64,000 bases of DNA from Blepharisma japonicum (GCA_949751835.1 CATKHK010000002.1:62001-126000); one strand, 5' to 3'. Counted from the stretch's first letter, positions 1 through 14,800 are shown. Numbers and translations: made by a program. The notes: a model not told the origin generated them from the letters alone.

Positions 1-3000
1 TTTGAAGAACAGCAAAATGGCCATTTAGAACAAGTCAAGCCAAAAATCCAAACAATATGTAGTGAAATGATGGCAATCATTATGGACACCTATGACATTT
101 TTAACCCAACTGCTGACTTAAAGTTCCAATCCCAGAACCAGTCGATGGAAACAGTGTACTCCCAATGGCAAGTCTACCTACAGCAAATTGATAAAAAGCT
201 TGAAGAGTCCCTTAAGCGTGCAGTCAAGCATTCTCTAAGCGAAATGAATAAAGCTATCAACGGAGACTCCAAAAATGAGCCAAATCCAGTGTTTCTCTTG
301 CACGTTACCCTTGATGAGCATAAGCAGAAGACAGATTTCAGGCCTTTAAGAGAAACTATGAAGGAAATGATATTCAGGGTGCTAAATAGGATCATTGATA
401 TCAATAAATTCGTGACGAAAACCCAAGAACTATTTTCACAGCAGAGACAGCTATTTGCACAGAAAGTTGATAAACTGACGCCGAACAGTGTGTTGGCACA
501 AGCTATGCTGGGAGAGCCAAAAAGAGAAGAATCTTTGTTGAAGGTGACTGAGGAGCTTAAAGATGATGAAGATGAAAAATGTGTCCCATCTTTTAAAAAG
601 GATAAAGAAATCGCAAGCGTAATGAAAAGTATCTCAAAAGGCATTGAGAAATGTAACGTTAAGCTTGATGACAACCTGAAAAACTGGATGCGTGAGCACT
701 ATACCAAAGTCTGGGAAAAGTCAAAAACTCTCTTCTTGAAGCGTAAAAAAGACCAAAGACCAGACGCATCCAGCTTTGAAGAAGACATAAAGCATTATAA
801 TGAAGTCATAGGAGACGTAAATAGCAGTGCTACAAGTGAAGCTGTTTTCTTTGTAATGGTTGACAATACAGATATACAGCACATCATCACAAAATACTGC
901 ACAGATTGGATTAACTCTACAACAGACCTTGTAAATGAAATTGCTAGAGAAGAGCTTAATGCCCTCTATGACCTTTTTGAAAAAAGTACCAAAGAACTTG
1001 GAGTTTATCCAGCTGATATTTTCCATCTAAAAAGATCTAGGGACAGGCTTAAAGAATTAGAAGGAAAAGTAGCCCAAATACAAAAAGAAATTCCTCCAAT
1101 AAAGTCTAAATATGAGCTTCTTGATAAATATGACGTACAGTACCCTCAAGATGAAGGGCTGAGACTGATAGAGCTTGATGAAAAATTTGAATCTTGGAAA
1201 GAAATGCTTCAGCAGTCATCTGTGAAGCTTGAAAAATCATCAAGAGAATTTGAAAAAGAAGTGCATAAGTCGTGGAAAGACTATGAAAAAGCAGTTGAAG
1301 AGTCTTATAACGAATTTAAACAGAGTGCGCCATTTAACATTGACAACATGTCAAACTCCCATGCCAAAAAAATCACAAAAGAATTCAAGAACCGCCTTGC
1401 AGGTCTCAAAGAGCGTGAAGAAAGCATGCAATTTGGCATCAAACTATTCGAAATTTCTTCATACACCCCCGGCTCTATTTCAGTGATAGAAAAAGAACTT
1501 GAACTACTAGACGAAGTCTGGGATTTGAAAGGCAGATGGGACGAACAGTGGAATTCGTGGAAAACCACCAGCTTTTATAGCTTAAATGTGGCAGCTATGA
1601 CTGAGGTAGGAAATGAGTTTATTGAGAGCTTAAAAGATTTAGAAAAAGACATTAAACAATGGGGAGTTTGGAACTATTTAAATTCCAGCCTTAATGTATT
1701 CTTAAATACTATGCCACTTATAAGGCAACTTTCCCACAAAGCTATTCAAGATAGACATTGGGATGAACTGAAAGCAGAAATCAAGCAGCAGTTCAACCAA
1801 AAAGCCCCTGACTTTACCATGGAGACTATATGGCAATATAACTTGCACCAATACGGAGACTATATAGCAGACCTATTTTTGAGGGCTCAGCAGCAGTTAG
1901 GAATTTATGACACTATCAGACAGATTGATGAAGCCTGGAAAAGAATGAATTTAGAAGTCATCATATATAAAGAAAGTTACTTAAAACTAAGAAGTACTGA
2001 TGAGATTTTCCAAGTCCTTGAAGAAAATATTGTAGCATTAAGCTCAATGAAATCCCAGGTCCACTCAGAGCCATTCCAAGATGAAATTGCAAGATGGGAG
2101 TTTACATTAAGCCAAATTAATGATACTATTGATGTACTTTTGCAGGTACAGAGACAGTGGCTTTATTTGGAGTCGATTTTTGTAGGAAAAGACCAAGAAG
2201 AATTTTCGAAAAAACAGCTGGCTTCTGAAAGAAGCGATTTTATGAGGGCAAATGACAGGTTTATGGAAGAAATGAAAAGAATTGAAAATGACCCAAATGC
2301 GAAAAAAGCGCTTTGCCATCCTGGGTTTTATGATACTTTGGCTGATTTAAATAACCTACTAGATAAAGTTAAAAAAGGATTAGACCAGTTCTTGTCGATG
2401 GAAAGAAGCAAATTCCCAAGATTTTATTTCTTATCAGATGACGATTTATTGAATATCCTTGGACAAGGGAAAAACCCTAAAGAAATCCAGCATCATATTA
2501 AAAAACTTTTCGAAGGGATTAAGCAGCTAGAAATGTCTGACTCATACAAAAGGCCAGAGCCTGGAGAAAGAGGGAATAGGGCACAAAAAGTCAACGAAAT
2601 TATAGGGATGATTGCAGCTGATACTGAGCTTGTAAAGCTTGAAATCAAAGTAACTGCTGAAGGAGAAGTGGAACAGTGGCTTGAGCAACTTGAAAAATCA
2701 ATGCAAATTACCTTGAAAAAACTTCTGAATAAATGTTACTTGAAAACAGCTGGAAAAGAAAAGAAGCAATGGATACAAAATTGGCCTGGGCAGCTTGTGC
2801 TAACTTCTGCTCAGATTAAATGGACACAGGACACAAAAGCTTCACTTGTTAAGTATCAGAGTGATACTGAAAAGAAGAACCCATTGAAAGACCAATTGAG
2901 GCTTCAAAAAAGATATATAAAGAAGCTTGTAGATTATGTGAGAGAGCCCAAAGATGAAATCGATAGAAATAAACTTGTAGCTTTGATTACCTTGGAGCAG

Positions 3001-6000
3001 CATGCAAGAGAAGTCTTAGTAAAACTTATTGACAAAAATATTGCATCTCCTAACGACTTCGAGTGGATTCAACAGCTTAGATTCGAAAAAGAAACAAAAC
3101 CAGAGCTCGACGAATGAATTTGTACAGTAAACCAAACCAACACCTGCTTTGAATATGGCTACGAATACCAAGGCAATAACGGAAGACTTGTTGTCACTCC
3201 CCTAACTGACAGATGTTACATGACCTTAACCACAGCTCTTCATATGAAAAGAGGTGGAGCCCCACAAGGCCCCGCAGGTACAGGTAAGACAGAAACTGTT
3301 AAAGACTTAGGCAAAAACATGGCGAAATTTGTTATTGTCATCAACTGTTCAGAGTCTCTCGATTTTTCAAGCTTGGCAAGACTTTTCTCTGGATTCGCAC
3401 AGTCTGGAGCTTGGGGTTGCTTAGATGAGTTCAATCGTATTGAGGTAGAAGTCCTCAGTGTGGTTGCCCAGCAGATTTCTAGGATACAAATAGCTATTAA
3501 AGAAAATAGGAAGCAATTCATGTTTGAAGGGTCCACGATTTCACTTAACCCAAGTTGCGGTATTTTTGTTACGATGAATCCTAATTATGCGGGAAGATCT
3601 GAACTTCCTGACAACTTGAAGTCGCTATTTAGGCCAATTTCTATGATGGCGGCTGATCTGCAGTTGATTTCTGAAATTATGCTTCTTTCTGAAGGGTTTG
3701 AAGAGGGTGGAATCCTAAGTAAAAAAATGGTGACTCTTTACTCTTTAATGGTCCAACAACTTTCTAAGCAAGACCACTACGACTTTGGTATGAGAGCTCT
3801 TAAATCAGTCCTCACCTTAGCAGGAGGTATGAAACGCGAGCGTCCTACAGAAGACGAAAAAATGCTATTAATGAAAGCTCTCTACGATATGAATATGCCC
3901 AAACTAGTCACTGAAGATGTCGATCTTTTCTTAGCCTTACTCACTGGTATATTTTCAGGTGTTGAACTCCCAGAAACCGAAAACACGACCCTGAAAAACG
4001 AAGTTATAGCAGAACTAGAAAGAAATGGTCTTATCCCTACAGATCTTATAGTAAAAAAATGCTTACAGCTATACGACAGCAAGAGAACAAGACATGGAAA
4101 CATGCTTGTCGGCGCCGCATTATCAGGCAAAAGCACTATCTGGAAAACCTTAAAGCAAGCCTTATGCAACTTGTCTAAGGCTAACATCCCTGGCTACATT
4201 GTCGTAAAAAATCGCGTCTTAAACCCTAAATCAATTACCCTAAAAGAGCTTTATGGCTGGTATGACAGTGCTAATGAATGGCATGACGGGATTTTGTCTA
4301 AAACAATGAAAGAAATGTGTGAAGAAGAAGGAAATGACCTAAGATGGCTCATATTAGACGGACCAATTGATACTAAATGGATAGAAAGTATGAACTCAGT
4401 GCTTGATGACAATAAACTTTTAACCTTGGTAAACGGAGACAGAATTTCTTTACCCCCTAACGTCAGACTTCTCTATGAAGTCGAAAACTTAGCAGTGGCT
4501 AGCCCAGCCACCGTTTCCAGAGCTGGTATGATATACATTGACGTCAAAGAGCACGGCCACATGCCTTACTTCCAGTCATGGCTTAAGAAAAAAGACCAAG
4601 AAGTCGCTAATTTCCTTAATGAAATGTTCACAAAGTACGCTGTAAAAGTAATGGAATGCAAAAGAGTCAAATGTAGCGAGCCAGTCCAAACCAACGTCAT
4701 AAATTCTGTAATTGCTTTAACTAATGTATATGATGCTTTTGCGACTGGGGCTGATTTAGATAAAAATGATGACGCTTATTGGCTGCTTCTAGAGAAATGG
4801 TTTGTGTTTTCTCTAGTTTGGAGCATTGGTGCGACTGTTGATGAACAAGGGAGGGATACGATTGATACGTGTATAAGAGATATTGAGAGTGGATTCCCGC
4901 ACTCAGGGTATATTTATGATTATTATGTGAATATTGAGAAAAAGGAGTGGGTTAATTGGGCTGAAAGGCTCTCAGCAAAGCCAACAATAACTCAGGGGAC
5001 TGCGTTTAGTAGGATTTTTATACCTACTGTTGATACTTTTAGAAACCTTGAAGTCATGAAAGGACTTGTCAAAGGCCATCACCACGTCTTATCAGTCGGA
5101 GGCACAGGCACAGGTAAAACTGTATTAATCACCACTGGCCTTCTTGGCACTTTAGACGACTCTTTTACCTTTTTCACTATAAACTTCTCAGGCCAAACAC
5201 CTTCAGGAAAAACACAAGATATCATAGAAACTTCATTAGAAAAAAGGACATCCAACAAGCGAGGGCCTCCAGGTAACAAAAGATGCGTCATGTTTGTCGA
5301 CGACCTCAACATGCCACGAAAAGACGAATTTGGGTCACAGCCTCCATTAGAATTGCTGAGAGAATGGGCTGACTACGGATACTGGTATGACAGACAAAAA
5401 CAGTCAATTTTGTATATTCTTGATCTTCAGATGGTAGCTGCTATGGGACCTCCTGGCGGTGGCAGAGCAGTGGTTTCTCAACGAATTCTAGGACATTTTA
5501 ATACTATCAATTTTACAGCGCCTAATGAGTCACAAATGAGAAGGATTTATAATACAATTATTTCTCACCATTTATCAGATTTTGATGACGAAGTCAAATC
5601 TTTGGCTGAAATGTTTACCCAATGCACAATTAATCTTTACAACAAAGTCAGAGATATTTTCTTGCCAACTCCTAACAAGTCTCATTATGTGTTCAACATG
5701 AGAGATATTTCTCGTGTTTTCCAAGGAATGTATAGAGCTGATAAAAATTTCCACGACTCCAAAGAGTCCTTAGTAAAGCTGTGGGTTCATGAGTGTTTAA
5801 GAATTTTCCATGATAGACTTGTTAATTACGAGGATCAAAATGTTTTCAAACAAATGATTGAAGAGCAGCTAGGAGCTGGTTTCGCTATGAATTATCAGCA
5901 GTGCTGTTTAGCTATCCCTGACGGAGATAATACCAATTATCTTGACCCTGTTTTTATTGATGAAAACTTAAGACCTGATGGTGTAAATGTATATGATGCT

Positions 6001-9000
6001 GTAGATAGTCAAGAGACACTAAGAACTACCTTGGATTCTAAGTTGCTTGATTATAACACAACTCCTAAGCACTTGTCTATGAACTTAGTGCTCTTTAAAG
6101 AAGCCATTTTTTACCTTTGCAGAATTCATAGAGTATTAAAACAAGAATCAGGACATGCTTTATTGGTAGGTGTTGGTGGTAGCGGCAGGCACTCTTTGAC
6201 AAGGCTTGCAGCTTTTGTAGCAGGATATGAGTTGGTGCAGTTAGAAATTAATAAAAATTATAAAATCAACGAATTCCGAGAAGATATTAAGAAAATGAAA
6301 GCTACAACTGGTGTTGACAACAAATCATTAGTATTCTTATTCTCAGACAATGATATCGTTAATGAAATTTTCTTAGAAGACGTCAATAATATCTTATCAT
6401 CAGGAGAAGTCCCTAATATCTACACCAACGATGAGCTAAAAGAAATCAGAGAATCCATGAAAAAGCACGCAAAACTCCAGAAACGAGCTGAAACCCCAGA
6501 TTCCCTTTACAATCTCTTCGTAGAGCGAGTAAGGCACAACCTTCACATCTGTTTCTGCATATCTCCAGTCGGTGCCCAATTCCGTGACTACTGCAGAATT
6601 TACCCTGCCTTAATTAACAACACAACTATTAATTGGTTTATGCCATGGCCTCAAGATGCCTTATATGAAGTCGCTAGAAAATATACAACCGAACAATTAG
6701 AATTTAAAGACAATATAAAGCTCGCCATTGCTGAAGTTTTCTGCCAAATGCACCTGAATGTCGCTGAAGCTTCCCAAAAAATGCATAACGAGCTTAAACG
6801 TCCTACCTACGTAACCCCAACCCATTACCTTGACCTTGTCTCTGGCTATGTCAATTTATTAAAGAAAAAACAAACAGAAATTGGCGACATGGCAAATAAG
6901 CTCAGAAATGGTCTCGGAAAGCTAGAAGACGCCAAAACTGAAGTCGAAAAAATGTCAAAAGAACTAGAAATCACTAAAACTGAGGTCAGCAAAAAGCAGC
7001 AACAGTGTGAAGACCTCATGACACAAATTAACCAAGAACAAAGCAAAGCAGAAAAAGGCCAAAAAGAAATGGAGCATAATAAAGAAGAAATTGAAAAAGA
7101 GCAAAAAAGAGTAGAAGCCCTAGCGGCGGAAGCTCAGCTAGATCTTGATAAGGCACTTCCTGCATTGTTGGAGGCTGAAGCTGCATTGGAGAAATTAGAG
7201 AAAAAAGAAGTGGCTGAAGTCCGTTCTTATTCAAATCCACCAAAGCAGGTGGAACTGGTGATGGAAGCTGTGCTAATTATTATGGCCCCTACTGAAAAAC
7301 CATCATGGGCAAGTGCTAAAAAAGTGCTGAATGACCCTAACTTTATATCAAATATCAAGACCTACGACAAAGAAAATATGCCGAAAAAAGTCTTGAAAAA
7401 ATTAGAGCCATACACACAAAACCCTAATTTCACTCCTAAAGCTTTAGAATCTATCTCAGTAGCTGCCATGGCCTTATGTCAATGGGTGCATGCCTTAGAA
7501 TCCTACTCCAAAACTTTCCAAGATGTAGAACCCAAGCGAAAAGTCGTCATGGCTTATGAGTCAAATCTGAGGAAAATGGAGGACAAGCTAGGAGATTTAG
7601 TCGCAAACTTAAAAGAACTGACCGACACCATAGAAAGCTTAGATAAGCAGCTAAAAGAACAAGAAGACGAAAGAAAACAATATGAAGAACAAGCCAAAGA
7701 CTTGCAGCTTAAGCTGGAAAGAGCAGAAAAGCTAGTTTCAGGGCTAGGAAGTGAAAGGATTAGATGGGAAAATTCTTTGATTAATTATGAACAAATGTAT
7801 ACAAAACTCCCTGGAGACTGTTTGGTGAGTGCAGGATTTTTAGCGTATTTAGGGCCTTTTACTAATGTGTATAGGGACGATTTAATTGAGAAAAAGTGGA
7901 TACCAATGGTCAAAAGAAAACAAATCCCGATGACAGCAGATTTTGAAATCACGAAATTTATGGCTAAAGCTACAGAGGTCAGGGAATGGAACCATCAGAA
8001 ATTACCTACTGATAAGTTTTCTATTGAAAATGGTATTTTAGCCTTAAGAAGCTCACGGTGGCCACTCATGATGGATCCTCAGCATCAAGCCAATACCTGG
8101 GTGAAAAACCTCGAAAGGTCGCTAAAAGTGTTTAACCCTCAGAAAAAATATATGCCTTATTTAGAAGAAGCTATAAGAACAGGGCTGCCATTTTTACTAG
8201 AAGATGTAGAAGAAGACATTGACCCTTCACTTGACCCTGTCTTGAAAAAAGCAGTTCAAAAAAGAGGAAAAGTCCAAGTAATGAAGCTTGGGGATAAGGA
8301 AATCGCGTATAACCAAAACTTCAGGTTTTTCATCACGACAAGGATGCCGAATCCTCATTACACCCCTGAAATTTCTACAAAAACAACTCTAGTGAACTTC
8401 CAGGTCAGAGAAAAAGGGCTAGAAGACCAGCTGCTTGGACTACTTGTAGGAAAAGAAGACCAGAAGCTTGAAGAAGATAAAGATAGGCTTGTTCTCTCAA
8501 TTGCCAGCAATAATAAAGACCTTATTCAGCTTGAGGACGAAATTTTATCATCTTTGACTAAAAGCTCAGTTTCCTTGTTAGACGATGAAAATTTGATTTC
8601 TTCTTTGCAGTATGCTAAAATTAAAGGAGAAAAAGTAAAGCAGGATCTAGAAGTAGCAGAATCGACTATTAGGAAAATTGATAGTATGAGAGAAAACTAT
8701 AGACCATGTGCCACTAAAGCGTCAACACTTTATTTTGTTATTTCGAATTTAAGCTATGTGGATCCTATGTATCAATTTTCGTTGGAAAGCTATTTAGATT
8801 TGTTCAGTGACTCTATTATTAAGTCAAAAGAAAAATTCCCAGTGTGGGACTCTATACCAGATCGTATTAGCAGTCTTGATAAGTTCCATATGAAAGCAGT
8901 TTACACTACAACTTGTCGTGGTCTCTTTGAAAAGCACAAACTTCTCCTATCCCTACAAATGTGTGTAGAACTTAAAAAACTTAACGACTCCATCGCTTTA

Positions 9001-11241
9001 GACGAATACAACTTCTTTTTAACAGGTGGCGTTGTAATTGGGGATGACCCAGAACGAGCCCAAAACCCTGACCCAGAGTGGATTACTCGTGAGATGTGGG
9101 ACAATATTACAGAGCTTGAGAGAACTGTTCCTTCATTCCAAGGTATTGTAGGATCAATGGTTGTCAGTCGCAAAGAATGGCGAAGCTGGTTCCAAACCTC
9201 AGAGCCTGAGCTTGAACATTTGCCTGGAGAATGGGATGCAAAGGCAGACGACCTCAGAAAAATTGTCCTTTTAAGGTGTTTAAGGCCTGACAGAGTAATT
9301 TTTGCAGTGGTTATGTATGTTTCTAAATTCATGGGCCCTGAATATGTAGACCCTCCTGCATTTAATCTTGATGAGGTTTATAAGGAATATTCCAAATCAA
9401 ACCAGCCATTGCTATTTGTGTTGAGTCCTGGTGTTGATCCTGCTCCAGCTTTAAATACGCTTGCTAATGATAAAGGAAAACAGCTTGAAGTGATTCCGCT
9501 AGGGAGAGGCCAAGAAATGAAGTCAGAAAAAGCTATAAGTGATGCTGCTGAAAAAGGGTACTGGGTTTTCTTAGCAAACTGCCATTTAGCAGTGTCATGG
9601 ATGCCAAGATTAGAAGAAATCATAGAAGGGTTTAATAGGACTCAGCTTCATGAAGATTTCAGACTATGGCTTTCTTCAGACCCACATCCAAAATTCCCTA
9701 TTTCTGTGCTACAAAGATGTGTAAAAATGACTACTGAGCCACCTAAAGGGATCCGTGCTAATATGCAGAGACTTTATAACCAAATTACAACTCAGCATTA
9801 CAATAGAGTTACAGATCAGGCTAAATATAAGAAGCTATTGTTCAGCTTATGCTGGTTCCATGCCATTTTAGTAGAAAGGAAAAAGTTCAAAAATATGGGC
9901 TGGAACGTAATGTATTCTTTTAATGACTCTGATTGGGAAGTCAGTGAAAACATCTTAGCTCGGTATTTAGGCAATAGAGAAGAAGATGGTGAAAAATTAA
10001 TGACTGAGGTCAAAAATGTCCCATGGGAAGCAATCCGTTATTTAATTGCAGAAATTTCATATGGAGGCAGAGTTACCGATGATAGAGATAGAAGACTTCT
10101 AATGGTTTATGCAGCTGAATGCTTTGATCCTAAGATCTGTGAAAAAGGAAAATATAGACTGATAGAGAACTCACAGATTTATTATATCCCTGACCCTGAA
10201 GAAGTTAATTATAAACCACCTCCTGATGTGACAAACCCAGCTTACTTCTATCAGAAGTTCATCAAAGAATTCCCTATGGTTGACAAGCCTGAAGCCTTTG
10301 GACAGCATGTGAATGCACAGATTGGGTCACAGATTGGGGATACAAGAGATTTATTGAATGCCATTCTGCAGTTATCTCCAAGTACTTCAAGATCAGGAAG
10401 TGAAAGCATTGAAACCACAGTCCTTACCATTTGTGGTGATTTATTAGAAAAAATCCCTGAGCCTATGAACTTAGAAGACATCAAAGATAGGTTCAAATTT
10501 GACAATTCCCCTATAAAAGTAGTCCTGATACAAGAAACTTCACGCTATAATAAACTCTTAGTCTATATTAGACATATGCTGAAGCAGCTACAAAAAGGGA
10601 TCCAAGGTCTTGTCGTTATCAGTGAAGAGCTTGAACAAGTTATGATGAGTCTTTATCAGAATCAAATTCCTGAAAAATGGCAATTTGCTTATCCTTCTCT
10701 CAAGCCATTAGCTTCTTGGGTGAGAGATTTATTAGAAAGAATTAAGCAGATCAAGACTTGGTCAGTTTCACAAGCGCCAGTCATATTTTGGATTTCTGGT
10801 TTCACATATCCAACTGGGTTTACTACAGCTTTACTTCAGCAAGCTGCAGCTGCCAAGCAGTGCTCTATTGATTCGTTATCACTTGATTTTGCTATCATTC
10901 CAGGAGATGAAGCTTCTTTGACTACCCCACCAAGAGAAGGAGCTTATATCAAAGGGCTTTTCTTAGAAGGAGCCAAGTGGAATGTAAATGATGGATGCTT
11001 ACTAGAACCAGAACCTATGGAATTATATTGTCCAATGCCTGTTATCCATTTCAGGCCAGTGAAAGAGAAAAAGAAAGGAAAAGGTGTCGTCTATAGCTGC
11101 CCTTGCTATTATTTCTCTACACGTGAAGGCTCAAGAGAAAGGCCGAGTTTCATGTTTTATGTAGATCTAAAGTGTGGAGAACAAAATGCTGAGTTTTGGA
11201 TTAAGCGAGGCACAGCACTGCTAATGAATTTAGACTCTTAA
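1..11241 (+). CDS. Axonemal inner-arm dynein heavy chain, DNAH2-like (5' partial)
   Basis: Motor subunit of an axonemal dynein that couples ATP hydrolysis to sliding of ciliary doublets. The frame is open from base 1, so the N-terminus lies outside; 3,746 residues are visible against about 4,400 in the family. The in-frame TGA at 3115-3117 must be Trp because the AAA1 lead-in continues straight across it. P-loops: AAA1 GPAGTGKT near residue 1090, AAA2 GAALSGKS near 1371, AAA3 GGTGTGKT near 1700, AAA4 GVGGSGRHS near 2057. The stalk coiled coils (about 2294-2400 and 2514-2590) flank the microtubule-binding domain. The C-terminus (SGFTYPTGFTTALLQ, YIKGLFLEGAKW, MPVIHFRP, final WIKRGTALLMNLDS) resembles DNAH2, the I1/f beta chain, more than the single-headed group; this subtype rests on remembered motifs. 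Nearly all Trp codons are TGG. It ends 4 bp from the next gene's stop. Confidence 0.93.
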
Positions 11242-11245
11242 ATAA

Positions 11246-11746
11246 TTACTCTTTATTTTTAATTTGTAAATTATTTGATTCTGCGTAAAATTTCGCGTAG
11301 TCAATGAAATTTTTAAGGATTAAGCAGGCTGCGACTTGATCATTTAGTTTTTTATTTAAGCATAATTTTCAATCTACCTGACTTAAGATTGAGTTTGCCT
11401 CATGGGAAGTTAGTCGTTCGCTGACTCTGCCTAAAAGGAAATTATTTTGAGATAAAAAAGTGGAAATTTTTTGGATGTTTTTTATATTTGGTGGCTCATT
11501 TAATTGATCGTCTAAGGGTCAACCAACAATAATTGCGTTAGAGCCTTTGGCAATATCAAGAAATAGCGAGGTAAACTTTGGATTTTTTCTGTTTAGAGTA
11601 GTGATAGGCTTTACTGAGTCATAATTAAATAAATTGTTGGTTTCTGCAATGCCAATATATGTGCTGCCGATATCGAGGCCTAAAACTTTGATTCTTTCAA
11701 GCTTAAAAATTTTCCTTACAATTTCACCTTTATTTGCATATATCAT
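11246..11746 (-). CDS. RuvX/YqgF-family Holliday-junction resolvase-like protein
   Basis: Predicted RNase H-fold nuclease of 166 aa, close to the usual bacterial YqgF size (about 140-160). Family motifs appear in order: LGLDIGSTYIGIA near residue 21 (first acidic residue), NAIIVGWPLDD near 72 where the W is a TGA codon, RVSERLTSHEA near 105 (second acidic residue), and NDQVAACLILKNFIDYA near 141 (final Asp). All catalytic acids look present, so it could be active in resolving branched nucleic acid or in rRNA processing, the two roles proposed for bacterial members. I see no clear organelle-targeting peptide, although the first 18 residues are basic. It sits tail to tail with dynein and 59 bp below the BEACH gene stop. 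Start: the only ATG ahead of the first motif. Confidence 0.85.
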
Positions 11747-11805
11747 TATAATTTTTGATTTATTTAAAATATTAGGAGATATTTAATTTATTATTGAATT
11801 TCCAC

Positions 11806-14800
11806 CTATTCCAAGGTGTAAATTATATTTTGATTTTTAACGTTTTCACAAATAATTAAATAGTCCTGAAGCAGTGAAAACATTGCAAAGCCGCTTTTTA
11901 TAATTGGCACTGCAGGATTTCTTTTAAAAGGCTCAAAAATAATAAATTTGTCTTCTAATGAAGCTAATATAAAGTCCCCTGAATTTTCAATTTCAATATT
12001 TCTGATTTTATTTGCTATAAGACCTTCAGGCTGCTCTATGTTAATTTCAGTATGATTAATTGTAAAAAGCTTGATCCCATCACTTCCTGCAGTTACAAGT
12101 AATCCATAATCATTAAAACCTATTGTATAAATTTCAGCTGTAAAAGTAATTTTTTTTAAAATCTCAAGATTCCTTAAATTGTAAAAAATCACTGTGCTGT
12201 CCAGGCTAAAAGATATTAAAGCTTGATATTCTTCAGAAATTTTAAGCTGCTGTATAGGACCTATATGGCCTGTTAGTATAGATTTTTTTGAAATTATTGT
12301 ATCAGTAAACGCTGATGTTATTTTTCAACATATAATAGACGTATCAAGACTTCCTGTAAATAGCTGAGTTTCTGTAGCCACAATTGCTGAAACTGGACAA
12401 ACATGATAGCTTAAAGAGCCTAATAAGTTTCCATCAGAACTATGAAGTTTAATTGTATTGTCAACATAACATCCAGATACTATAATTTCTTCTTTAAGTA
12501 TTAAATAAGGACTGTATTTATAGTTAGTGTCATCATATAGATATTTTGTGTCTTTAAGTTCAATAAATTCTTTATAAGAAAATTCTATTTTTGAATCCCT
12601 TAGTTTAAATCTCTTCATTTTAATTGAGATTTTATCATGCACTAAAACAATAAAATATCCTTGTGATATCAGCATTACTAGTACCTTTTCATAAACTAAT
12701 AAGTGATCTATTTCACTGTAATCCCTATAAGTGTTTCTCACCCTTTCTAGGTCAATTGATCTTGGCTCATCTTTTTTCTCTCTCTTAACATGCTGCCCTT
12801 TGAATAGCTTTATTGGGGTTTGCCCGAAATGAATGGCCTGCTGGATTACTGAGTTGACAAAATCTGGATCCTGAGAATTTTTGACGATTTTTACGAAATT
12901 TTCTTCATAAGTTGTAGGAAAATAAACATTGTAAGCTCTTTTAGCATATTCTCCACTTTGCTTATATCCAAAAATAAGATCAATCCATTGATGCAAATTT
13001 TTACTAGCATGGAAAGATTCCAATGCTTTTCTACTTTTTCTAACCAAATCAAAATGATTTCTTGCCCATTTTGGGAGCTCTAAATCTCATACTTCGTTCC
13101 CGTCTTGTCTTATTCCAAATTTCTCATGATTTATATTCATAAGAACTTCTGGTATATAAAATAATTCTGGAATCAGCTCTTTTACGTCTCCTGATGAAGA
13201 ATTTATGCATGCTCAAGCAGTTTTCATAGAAAAAAACTGACGATCAGGGACATCAAATTTTCCTCCGTGTAGTTGTTTAGCTTGCTCTGTAAATGGCTCT
13301 GTTCTTTGTAAATAATGCAAGACTAACCCGCCGTTAGAATAATGCGAGCCATAATGAAATGGTGCCATACCAGACTCAGCGCATAAATCATATCTTCTTT
13401 GCAAGTCGTTAACTCTTTCTGGGTTTTGAGCTCCTACAGGTCACTCTAAATTCCTGAAATTTTCTTTTTTTTTGAGGTCAAGCTCGGTGTTTTCCCATTC
13501 TTTTATTATCCAAGGAAATACTGGATATTGGCTTAAATCATGAAAAGACCTGCTTGCAAATTTATTAAGAATCATTAAATAGTGGAAATTGCTGATGCCT
13601 CCTAATTTCCATGAATTTGTGTAATTTCGAAGCTCTTTTCATGAGCGCTTTCCATATACAGAAATATTGAAAGATCTCAGATTTTTTGTAAAATAATCTA
13701 ATAGTTCTTTTCTTTGGCATTCATAGTTTTCTTCAGTTAGTTCAAAATAGATGGATTTTCCTGATTTTAAAAAAATTTCAATAGCGCTGTGCCTATGTAC
13801 GAATCTTCTTGCAAAAATTTCGTGAATTTCACTGATTTTTCATATTCTCATATCTTTTTTTGTACTCTGAAAATTATGTGTTGGAGAGTCTACAGAATGC
13901 TTCTTCTCATTTTTTATTGTAAAAATCAAATATTCTTGGTTCACTTCAATAACCCCACTGTTTATTCCTTGGATTTTTATTCTTTTACATTCGAATTTTA
14001 TCGTTTTTTCTACAGATGTTGGTGAATACCCTTCATCTGCATTTTCTCCTTTGCTTTCTTCATAATTACTACCTGACTCATCAGTTGGGTCTTCAGAATT
14101 TTCTTTTTCATCATTTGAAGTATGAAATAAAGTATTATTTAATTGGTTTAAAAAATCTGAATAGTTTTTTGAGGTTTGTTTCGGGCTTTCACTATCTTGT
14201 AGATTTAAACTTTGAGATAATTCATCACAAAAAGTACTTTTTAAAATTTGAGGACTAGTTTGGGAATCTTTTCGTTTGGTTCATTCTTTTAGAAATGGAG
14301 TTCTTCCTAGCTTATCGAATTGAAAATTGGCTCCATATTTGAATGAACTAGAGCTTTGGTCATTAAATAGTAATTTTGATGATTTCATTATAGATTTATA
14401 ATGCTTTTTATGCCAAAGAGCATTATATTCATTGGCTTGGCAATACTTAGAAAAAGCTGCTTTTATTTCCTCTTTTCATTTGTAGTTATTTAGCTTGATT
14501 TTTTCTATTCCAGGTGTTTTTGCTAAATCTACTTGGCACCATTTAGTATTTTTTATTTCTAAAAGGGTATTTTTCTTTTGTGATTTCTCCTCTGATTCAT
14601 AATAAGTAAATTCATATGGCCAAATCTCTTCCTTTAAAAAAGGATCAGTTCCAGCATTATCATAAATTGGGGTTAAAAATGATATCAAATTAATTCTCAT
14701 TGATGTAAAAACGATTAAAAATGAATGGATATTTTCAATTCATTCTTGAGAGAGTAAAGAGCTTTTTAATGATTCTAAAGAATTAGCATTGTTTGAGCTT

